From: Schoenoplectus triqueter
Lineage: Eukaryota > Streptophyta > Magnoliopsida > Poales > Cyperaceae
NCBI GenBank assembly: GCA_964058805.1
Contig: CAXKVV010000476.1
Span: 1-28,950 of the forward strand
Length of the DNA stretch: 28,950 nt
Direction: 5' to 3'
A program made the position numbers and the translations under genes. This document shows, in pieces, positions 20,460 through 28,950 of this stretch. Below the pieces are notes generated by a model. The model was given only the letters and a program-made list of their open reading frames with translations, had not been told where the DNA came from and made no database searches. Within the stretch, counting starts at the first letter, position 1; each line of letters opens with the position of its first letter.

Positions 20460-22242
20460 ATGCAGAAATTGGGCGAATTCAAGCTGCCCCCGTTCTTCAA
20501 TTATCCACCATATTTCACGTAATCAATTTATTGTCGTTATATGTTTCAGAATTGAAGGTGTATTTTTAGTGGTATTTACTCTTTTAAAGCCTTTTTTTCC
20601 TTTTTTTTTTAGTCTACAGACTGTAAAAGAAACACGTGAGAAGCAAGTGCAGCTCTGGAAGGATTTGATCCTCGATTTCTGTAGAAACCAAAAGATTTTC
20701 ATAATCTCTCTGGAAGAAGATCTCCCCATATTTTCCAATCCAGTCATTGAAAGTATGTATTTTGATCAATATATATTGAAAATAAATTATTCTTTTCTGT
20801 TAGTTGTTGAACCTAGGTTATACAGTGGGATTTGTTATTTGTTATTCTAGTGGGATCAGAATTTCAGTTTTTTCTTTGAATTTTTTGGGACTCTAATGTG
20901 TTTAATTCAGCCCTATAACTAATTAAGTAATTATACTAATAATACTGGTACCTTTTTTGGCCTAATGCCATTGTGACTCTATTTTGTTGCTCTGGTGCAT
21001 ATGAAAACATGGTAAAAAAAAATAATTTTGTTGGTTTGATTTGTAGGATCTTTATCTCATGAAGCTAAGCTGGTTTTTCTTACTACTTTGGTTAATGATG
21101 GTTAGTAATTGGTACTTAAGTGTTTTGTCTAAATTTGGAAGTATTCTTAAATAATGTAGCATCTTGGTGGTGTTAAATTCATATGTTGCATTCAGGGCGT
21201 GCAGAGTGGATGGACAAAGGCCATAAGAAATGCCTAATTCTTTGGATGAGAATTCAAGATTGGGCTGATTATATTCTCAGATTTGTATGTATTGTGCTAT
21301 TTTGTTTGTTAATTCTAAGCAATACTTATCAGAGAGGCTTGTATCAGGTGGTATTAGTGCATATGAGCTGGTAGATACCATTATAACAGCCCCGGCCTTG
21401 TTCTAGTCAATTTGTGCCCTGCTTTGATCCTTATATCTTTGGATTTTCCAATTGACATAGTGTGAAGTTCGAACTTAAAATGATGTGAATTGGCTAAAAT
21501 GCATTTAAGTAACAAATTGCTCATTGAACTTCAACTTGTCGGTACCAAGTTCAATCACAGGTGGGAACAAGTTAAAATTTTGGTGGCTGATTTGGTACCA
21601 GAGCTGAAATTTTGTGACCTCTAGCAAAATTTGTCCAATTCATTTAAATTAATTTGGTTTACTTATGAAATTTAATACACATTAGGTTAGCGATAATGGG
21701 CTAGAAGACGGTGTCATGACTGTTGAAGACATTCGTTCAGGATTTGAGACCCGTGGAACTGGTAAACCTAAATCTGAAATCAAGACAATTGTCTCTACTT
21801 TTTTAGTGTTTTGTTCCTTTCATTGACAGATCAGGTCTGGTATATGCACTTTCCTGCACTTTCCTAGTGAGGTTTTCTATTTTCCAGCAGAAAAGTGAAC
21901 TTCCTTGCATGGTGCTTAGTTTAGGTCTTACAACTGAATTTTGAAAATTTAGTTACTGTATGTATCATTTTAGTTGAAATCTCTAAACGAAAAGTGGACG
22001 CTAATACCACATACGGGATACAATTTTAATGTTTGCTTTCCCAAAAATTAATTGCTAGGTTCAAATACATGACTAAAATATTTTTAAATTGATATATTGT
22101 TTTGTTCTGAACATTTTCAGACCTTGCCGGAATTGATAGAGGTGTATTAATGCGTGCAATTAAGCTGCTCGAGCAGAAGGGAAAAGCAGTAATATTCAAG
22201 GGTAGCTCTGCTGATGATGAAGGAGTCAAATTCTCTGCGTAA
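20460..22242 (+). CDS. VPS25: VPS25: ESCRT-II complex subunit
   Basis: Six exons on the + strand: 20460-20518, 20613-20752, 21047-21100, 21196-21284, 21686-21761, 22121-22242. All introns are GT-AG and the phases fit. They total 540 nt, coding 179 residues plus stop, the same length as Arabidopsis VPS25 as I recall it. The N terminus carries MQKLGEFKLPPFFNYPPYFT with a PPYF motif; PPXF motifs of Vps25 contact Vps22 and Vps36. Two winged-helix domains follow, with landmarks REKQVQLWKDLILDFCRNQK, GRAEWMDKGHKKCLILW, GVMTVEDIRSG and the conserved end KGSSADDEGVKFSA. ESCRT-II acts at the cytosolic face of endosomes, where Vps25 links to ESCRT-III during multivesicular body sorting. Every expected block is present and unbroken, so the gene should be functional. 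It diverges from eL22 and converges with UXS. Confidence 0.97.
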
Positions 22243-23264
22243 CTTTGTCCCTGTAGAGGCTTCGGTTTGAAATCAGCTTTTTTGTTACACTCAAATTGTA
22301 ATTGGTGGTCTGTTCTGCTTTTTTTGGACCGGTATAAATGATGCTTATTTAAGAAAATTTCTATGCTTTTTAATATTTCTGTATGTAATTGTTCTTTGAT
22401 TTGAGTATCTCACTGTTCATGGAATTTTCAGATAGCCAGTACATGTCAGTACTTTTCTGCTCCACTCTTATATTTCACAGTTATTTCAATGACATGTGGT
22501 CTCTGCTTTTGTGATCCTTGTTTCTGCATAAATCGAAAGAGAAAAGCTAGATGCAATCTTTCTTTCTACTTGAGCTGGTTAATTATAGATGTAGGTAGTT
22601 TTGCCTCCAATTTCATGATGGTCTTCATTTTTTGGTAGGCATGAGTGTTGAAATCAAAATAACATATTTTTCTCTCATTTGCTAATATTATACCTGTTTT
22701 CATCTGTTCAGTTGTTGTAGAAGAGTAGCAGACAAGTGATTAGGACGAAATAACAGTTCTCAAGTTAGTGAATTACAGGATCATGAATAATTGAAGTCTG
22801 TATGAATGACAAGAAAAAAAGAAAAAAAGAAAGGAAGAATGTCAAAATTAAGATCCTTGCTGCAACAAAGAAAGAATTTTGCTCCCTACACCAAACAATT
22901 TTTTTTCTGAATTATTATATCCTTCTAGTTAAATCTGAAATAATCAGTAATAAGTTTCTAACAAAATCTTAAGAGAGAACTTTTTAAATTTCTGTATTAT
23001 AGTGAATATTAAAAAAAGTTATAATATTTAAAAAAAAATGATGGGTGTGTAGAGCAATTTTTTTGTCAATATAGCATTTCCCAACAAAGAATGGCATATT
23101 ATTACCTAAGTATTTTTTTCTTGGAAGGAAATAATCGAGTTGATTGTGACTTGTGAGTGCACGCACCCTGGACATTATAAAGCTACCAACAAGTTAATTT
23201 TTGTAATGATTTAGACGCAAACTTTATCTTTATGTCCCTGGAGCAAACAGGGACATAAATGTAG
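22243..23264. other. VPS25 3' untranslated region and intergenic
   Basis: The first few hundred bases are T-rich and likely transcribed as the VPS25 3' untranslated region. The rest shows no supported gene; a purine-rich GAAAAAAAGAAAAAAAG run lies at about 22810-22840. Confidence 0.45.
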
Positions 23265-23534
23265 CCCCCAATAATAGAAGAAATGTTTTGGTCCATGAAG
23301 AATCTTCCCCGAACAAAGGAAGGCACAGAGCCCTGCAGCTTCTTCAACAAGCTGTATAAAGAATATCTCGACCCAATTGAGTCGTTCCCAAAATTTGTGG
23401 AGGAGATACATAAAACCATTTAAGAAGTAATCCCAGCCCATGCTGATTGGGGGCTTCTGAGGAAACTTTACAATAAACCGTGTCTGCGCCTGCTGACGTA
23501 CATGGTCATAGATTTTGTGACTTCTGATATATGA
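23265..23534 (+). pseudogene. Unidentified coding-like relic
   Basis: One + strand frame reads for 52 codons from 23265 to a TAA at 23421 and continues past that single stop for another 36 codons to a TGA at 23532. The translation looks protein-like: EEMFWSMKNLPRTKEGTEPC, then FFNKLYKEYLDPIESFPKF, then after the stop VIPAHADWGLLRKLYNK. Composition is clearly less AT-rich than the surroundings. It begins just after an in-frame TAG and has no convincing start. I do not recognise the family. It may be a gene fragment with one inactivating stop, or an exon of something not otherwise visible. The opposite-strand frames here are shadows. Confidence 0.4.
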
Positions 23535-24476
23535 ATGAAAATTAACTCCTTGAACACGCTGTTTGTGCTGAGATCTTTTGTTGAAATTTTAAATGCAACA
23601 TGATTGATTTAGGTAGCTGTTGAAATCGTCTATGGAAAAGAGAATTTATATTAGAATTATAAAAAAAAAATGGACAGCATCAAAGCAGGAAGCTCTGCTG
23701 AAGAGAAAAAGTGAACAGCGTTTCATAGGCTTTCTGTGCCAGATTAGACATATGGGCCCTTATCAGGTTCCTAGACAATATAAAAAATTATAATTATTAA
23801 CGAATACATGCATTGCTAAGAACCACAGACAGGCTCAACAGTTTTATAATATCTGGTCGCCACTATTTGCAAGCTAAAACGTGAACTCGTCACATATTAA
23901 TCTTGTAGTGAAATTTAGCTAGCAATTGCTGCAGTAGCCTACCAAATATTTTTTACGTAAAAAACTAAAATAGATTTTTTTTTTTTATTTCTCAGATTTA
24001 GACAAGTTCTGTGTGTGAGCTGGTAAGACTAACAGCTAATGTTCGCCTTTCGGTGGACACCTCAACTAAAAGTTAGCAATCAAGTGGAGAAAAAACCAGT
24101 ATATCTAAGCACATCGTACATTAATTAAGTGATGTTTTCTCAATGAAAATGATTATTTTAATAACGTTATATTTTAAGACGCTTCAAAAAGAATATCAAT
24201 TCCCAGCTTTCACATAATATAATTGAAAACCACAGCCAATTCCCTCCAACAATTAGAGCAACAAAATTAAGTCATAAAAAATAACATTTATAAAAATAAT
24301 GCAACAAAAAGAAAAACAAAAAAGGCATATTACTACCACAAACGAGCAATAACACTAGCTAGTAGCTCATCAAAATTTCCCTTAACAACTAGCCACTAGT
24401 AACTATCCAGCTCCTACAGATTAAAACATTGTATCCCTTTTTCCACTTTTAGTATTCAACCACCCAATTTTACCAT
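23535..24476. other. Intergenic and UXS 3' untranslated region
   Basis: The part adjoining 24477 should contain the - strand UXS 3' untranslated region. Nothing else is recognised. Confidence 0.45.
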
Positions 24477-27400
24477 CTATGAGGAGCCAGCGTTTCTGGT
24501 CTCTGACGAGCCGTGATCACCAAAAATACGAGTTTGGAAATCAGTGACCATGAGGGGAAGACCCTGGCGAAGTGAAACCTTAGGCTCCCAGCCGAGCAAC
24601 TCCTTAGCACGTGTGATGTCAGGCTTCCTCTTGTGGGGGTCATCCTCTGTGTTCGGCCTGAACTCAATTTTCGCATTCGGGTCGATTGTGTCTTGCACCA
24701 CCTTGGCCAACTCAAGCATAGTGAACTCACCAGGGTTGCCAAGGTTGAATGGACCCACGTGCTCACCTTCCATCAGCCTCATCAGTCCTTCCACCTGTTT
24801 TAATTTTGAAAGATATGCTAATGCATGTGAATCGCAGGGGGTTGATCTGTAAAGTTATTTGGGTTTCAAAACTAGAATTGCCATGGCCTGTTCGGTCATA
24901 ACTTTTGAGGCTGTCATTTTGATCTGTAGGGTGCGAAATAAGGACTAGTAGTGTATAGAATTTTAACTAGCTCTGAGCATTATCAAAATAGACACTAAAT
25001 CAAACAAAAAGAACAAAAGAAAAAATGTAAACAAACGCCATATATAGAAAGAAGTTCCCATAAAACATCTTATTGTTTTGCAGCAAGTTATTCGGCTTAC
25101 AAATATCTTTAATAGATTTTATGGCTACATGGGAGATTTTCAGATTTTTTTTTCAGGTATTAATGCACCATTACAACTTACAAGTATCTCTATCAACATT
25201 TTTTTTTCTCAAAAAAAAAGTATCGTTATCAACAGTTATAAGTGATGAATTACGTTTGCTTCAAGTGATAATATTCAAATGATAACATGGTGTACGAATA
25301 TTAAATGATGAATGATGACACGTGGCTATAACTAAATGGAGGAACATGCTATTTTCAAAGGCGTTAGAGGTGGGACCGATTACGGTTTTATGATAAAAGT
25401 TTTATTGATGTACCAATACATAATGGTACCAAACTAGTGTGGCTCAACGACAGCATTTATTAATAGCCATGTTTCGTACGAACCAAGAAGCAATGCTCTT
25501 GTAGGGGTTTGCATCTGCTGCCATAAAACTGATGGCAGGATTCTGCCATTGACTCAATGGCAAATGGGATCACACAAAATAAAAGAGAGTGAAGCCCACC
25601 TACCATTGAGTCAATGAGCTCTGTCATTAATTTTATGGCAGCAGATGTGAATTCCTCTGGTAGTAACCTGCGTTTGGGATAGTAATATCTGCACAACTGC
25701 ACAAGCAAAGTTTGGACCAATCGGACAAACTATAAAATTATTTAAACCTTGTATTGTTTATATTCAGTAAATGTCGAGTCAGCCTCGTATTAGAAAATGA
25801 GATTGCCTAAGCCTTTCCAAACACCAACGTTAAGGCAATAAATGTCCAGAAAAGATAATGGGCCTGCATCTGACTTTTTATTAAGAAACTGGTCCCAAGC
25901 ACATGGCGATTGTACCTAACAAATACGAGGGCTATACAACGAAATTTAGACCCTCTCCCAAACGGCCATAACTCCATGTGAAAAAATAGTTCAAAGAAAA
26001 AGGCAACAACGCTAACTAACTTGTTGCGAGCGCAAAGATGCACATGGTCCAAACAAGCATCTGTTTGGCAACTACAGGAATCTTCCTAGATACAAAACTT
26101 AGTACAATACTATATAGTAAGATACCCTGGGATAAAACCCTCTGCAATGATAAGGAAACAAATCTATAGAATTGAAGAATCTTATGCAGATTAAGTGATT
26201 AATCATTTGTTTAAATCTTGTGGTTGACATTAACCAAACCGAAGTGGTACAAAATCAGTGAAGGATCTGGCTGGTGCAATGCGATGTTGATCTTGACGAC
26301 ACATGCGAAACTTCGGTGCAGTGTTTGGGGTGCAAATATTTAACTTAATTAATCGTCAATGGCCACCAACTCGAGAACAGTAACCGCCACGTCTCTCCTC
26401 GCAACGGTATTATATAGTACAATTATTAATAATGGAAAATAATTTGTTTCGTAACCCACCTCCCACACCAACCCCCAGAAAAAAACACACAAACGAAATC
26501 AAGACAAAAGAAGGAAATTAAATAGACAGAAAAGGAGAGCCTACCAGATCAGAGACGTACTGAAAACTCCTCGTCTGCTTTCCATCCCCATACACTGTCA
26601 GCGCCTCTTTCCTCAGTGCCTATTTTCCATCAAAAAGATATTTTTCTTATTTTGTCAACTGAATAAGCTCAGTAAATAACAGCAAATTAATAAGAGATGG
26701 GTTCCCCTTGATTGATCGGTGCTTTAATAAAAACTAGCTATATACCCGCGCGTTGCAGCAGAATTTTTTATTTAAACATTAAAATATTATAAGATAAAAA
26801 AATTCACATTTATCTAATATTAAATTATAAATTCACCAAATTATAGAGAAAACATATAATAAAGACTATATTTAATCTTGGATGAGATTTTTGCACAATA
26901 TGAGTTAATGATTCATGATTTTTATTGAAAGAAAAGTAAATTATTCTAACATATATTATCACCATTAATTCCTTATCAAATATGCACAAAGTTGCTAAAT
27001 AAAAAACAAAAATTATGGAAATAATAGTATATGAGGGAAAGAAATGGAGAGAAAAAGGGGATCAATGGACGCAATCACATACGTTCGATCAACCAACAAT
27101 AAATATTATCCGTCTAATTGAGGGATAAAATGGGTATAATAAAAATTTACAATGACAAAAAATGGACCATCCAATTCTTAGATGCTTTATATAATAGTAT
27201 AGATTAAGAACTACTTCAATTTTTTTAAATATTTCGAAATATATATGACCAAACATGTGAGTTTCTCTACAGGACTAGTTACCATTGTGAAAAGATATGT
27301 ATAGAAGGTACATTGCATAATTATTATTAAAAATTCTCCACTGCTGATCTCAAAGCAGAAACGTGTAATTGCAAAAGTTATAGAAGTCAAAAAAGAACAA

Positions 27401-28950
27401 CGAGAGAGGGTCTGGAAACAAGGCCGAATAAGAGGTAAGCGTTACCTGAGCGACAAAGTTGCTGACCACGCGGCCATCGTCTATGCACATGCGCGGTCCA
27501 TATGTGTTGAAAATCCTCGCAATTCTCACCTATATAAATACAATTATATATATATTATTTTTCCGATGTACCAATTAATTATGTTTTGAATAAATTAAAG
27601 GATAATATACAGCTAATTAAAAGCATGATACTCTGAATTGAATGTGCGAACCTCTAAGCTGGCGCCACGGTGGTAATCCATGGTCAACGTCTCTGCGGTA
27701 CGCTTACCCTCGTCGTAGCAACTCCTCACACCTGCATGCACATTTTCATGCGAAGATTGTCATTAATTGGTCTCTCTTTTTTGTTTTGACATCCTCGGAA
27801 ATTAACTATTTCTACAATAATGAACGGAACGGACAACGGTACACATTTCCAGGGAGATAAAATATTATTTAAATGTCCCTGCACACTTTGTGCTTGTCCC
27901 CAAAAAGTTTTTCTTATTCCAGGTCACAGTTAAGTCAAAGAAAGCAATTACGAAAAAATTGTATTTATGGATATTTCCGTTGTTATATTTTTCATAAAAT
28001 TTAGCAATAGCTGTAGTATTTTACTCGTTACCGCTTTATCTGGCTTTACTTTTACACTTTTCCTGAATCTTCATCAAAAAAAAAAACTTTTCCTGAATCC
28101 TCCAAAAAGGAAATATCTTCCCTGGAAAGGGTCAGACTCAGAGGGTCCATATCATCTGAGTAACTTAAATTTTGAGCTAACACGTGGCGCTCTCCAGTTC
28201 GTCGTTTCTGAACCACGGTTAAAGACAAAGATGACAGTCAGGTTTAAATTTATAGGCCCGTTTATCATTATTACGGTGTGGGCAAACGCAAACACTGCGT
28301 TACAGCAGAGAGGATGCCGATTCCAGGCTCAGAAGTAAGAGCCACGAAATTCTCTACCCAACCCCCCACCTAAATTTTTTTATCATTTTAAATGAAAAGT
28401 AAATCCTAAAAATTATAATATTGCAAAAGTTAACTATTCTTGTTGCTTTAAGGAGTGCGAATAATTGATGCGTACCAATGGGATTGACATTGCCCCAGTA
28501 GGTTTCGACCTGAGGATGCTGTAACGGGTCACCGTAGACCTCGCTGGTACTGGTCAAAAGGAACCTAGCACCGATCCGCTTTGCCAAACCAAGCATGTTA
28601 AGTGTTCCAACCACGTTTGTCTTGTGCGCACGCCAACTGTTCGAGTTAAGGCCCCACAGAGGATAAAAAAACTCCGAAAACAACTGAATAAATTAAATTT
28701 AAAATTAACACGCCATTAACGCTCTAAAAAGCTGCACTAGATCTGTTTTGAAGTGAATTAAGAGCAACGTGAAAGCCCAGTGGAACAAGTTCGTTTCAAT
28801 TTTAGAAAGAGAAACTCGCCTTCCACAGTTCCCACAGAATTCCATTACCAAAAGTTTGGAAGGTGAAATCAAAATTTGTCACAAAAATCGCAAAAATCAT
28901 GAACAAAAAAGGAATTGAAAAAGGATATGATTGTCTTGACGGGATTGAAC
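24477..28950 (-). CDS. UXS: UDP-glucuronate decarboxylase (UDP-xylose synthase), Golgi type; 3' part only
   Basis: Visible exons on the - strand: 28950-28929 (partial), 28623-28476, 27731-27652, 27529-27446, 26619-26545, 24794-24477, giving 241 residues to the TAG at 24479-24477. The enzyme is an NAD-dependent SDR that converts UDP-glucuronate to UDP-xylose for cell-wall xylan and glycans. Visible marks are [40 protein letters not shown] with the catalytic Ser/Thr region, the YxxxK pair in [30 protein letters not shown], and the C-terminal [20 protein letters not shown] and [20 protein letters not shown] blocks. These match the membrane-anchored UXS1/2/4 class (closest to UXS2/UXS4) rather than cytosolic UXS3/5/6. 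The NAD-binding Gly motif and N-terminal membrane anchor lie beyond the right edge. The first visible intron is AT-AC; the other four are GT-AG. The last intron is 1750 bp. Confidence 0.96.
25501..25660 (-). repeat. Long imperfect hairpin in the last UXS intron
   Basis: Arms 25501-25560 and 25603-25660 pair across a 42-nt loop. Pairing includes 17 uninterrupted bp (CATCTGCTGCCATAAAA on the + strand), about 10 bp with one mismatch and two potential G-U pairs, a small asymmetric bulge, then 14 bp (CATTGACTCAATGG). Size and shape fit a plant miRNA precursor or a short MITE. I recognise no conserved miRNA in it and see no target duplication. It would be transcribed within the UXS pre-mRNA. Confidence 0.7.
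26734..27203 (-). mobile_element. Probable non-autonomous Helitron in a UXS intron (470 bp)
   Basis: Read on the - strand it begins TCTATACTATTATATAAAGC at 27203, preceded by host A, and ends GCGCGGGTATATAGCTAG at 26734, followed by host T. A 5' TC, a 3' CTAG, an A|T insertion site and a GC-rich segment just before the 3' end are Helitron features. The expected 3' hairpin is only imperfect here. The interior is AT-rich with no RepHel coding. It lies in the 826-bp intron between 26619 and 27446. Confidence 0.68.
28624..28928 (-). other. U12-type AT-AC intron of UXS (305 bp)
   Basis: The exon ends ...AAGACAATC at 28929 and the intron opens with ATATCCTTTTT (28928 downward), the U12 5' splice-site consensus. 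It closes with ...GCGCAC (AC at 28625-28624) before AAGACAAACGTGG, restoring the conserved TIKTNVVG reading. A U12-like branch site CCTTAACT lies at 28651-28644, its presumed branch A about 22 nt from the intron end. No GT-AG alternative keeps the conserved frame. Confidence 0.9.

Noticed and set aside
23183..23441. Two - strand frames opposite the 23265-23534 relic
   Set aside because: The + strand reading has the more protein-like composition; the - strand frames look like complements of it.
28621..28928. A GT-AG version of the UXS intron using the AG at 28622-28621
   Set aside because: That acceptor would drop the conserved Lys unless the upstream exon supplied it, and no GT donor exists at the end of the upstream exon, where the sequence is ATC|ATATCC.

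Overview
This window is nuclear DNA from a flowering plant. It is AT-rich, its genes have GT-AG introns, and it carries a miR164 gene, four plant housekeeping or metabolic genes and many small DNA transposons of plant type. The sequence alone does not give the species.

Layout. The left 11 kb contains no protein-coding gene that I can support. It holds a MIR164 foldback (802-897, + strand) with a TATA box upstream, followed by a transposon-rich stretch: two MULE-like elements built around short palindromes (4527-4914 and 6296-6644), two non-autonomous hAT elements with 8-bp target duplications (6940-7378 and 8309-8978), and half of a MITE (7477-7645). From 11 kb onward lie four genes. PHR2, a photolyase/blue-light receptor 2 homologue, is on the - strand with 5 exons (11078-14171). 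Ribosomal protein eL22 is on the - strand with 2 exons (17720-18809). The ESCRT-II subunit VPS25 is on the + strand with 6 exons (20460-22242). The 3' part of a Golgi-type UDP-glucuronate decarboxylase (UDP-xylose synthase, UXS2/UXS4-like) is on the - strand, with 6 exons visible and the 5' part beyond the right edge (24477-28950). Between them are a third palindromic MULE-like element (16198-16653), two foldback MITEs (15165-15577 and 19582-19948), a probable Helitron inside a UXS intron (26734-27203) and a coding-like relic (23265-23534).

How the genes relate. They form no pathway; this is an ordinary plant gene neighbourhood. eL22 and VPS25 are divergent and share an intergenic region of about 1.65 kb with telo-box and site II (TGGGCY) motifs and a MITE. 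VPS25 and UXS converge. 

The most notable points are an AT-AC (U12-type) intron in UXS, a family of palindrome-cored MULE-like elements with 8-10 bp target duplications, the MIR164 locus, and a long unexplained hairpin in the last UXS intron. Exon boundaries were set by reading frame, splice sites and remembered family sequence; no search was run.
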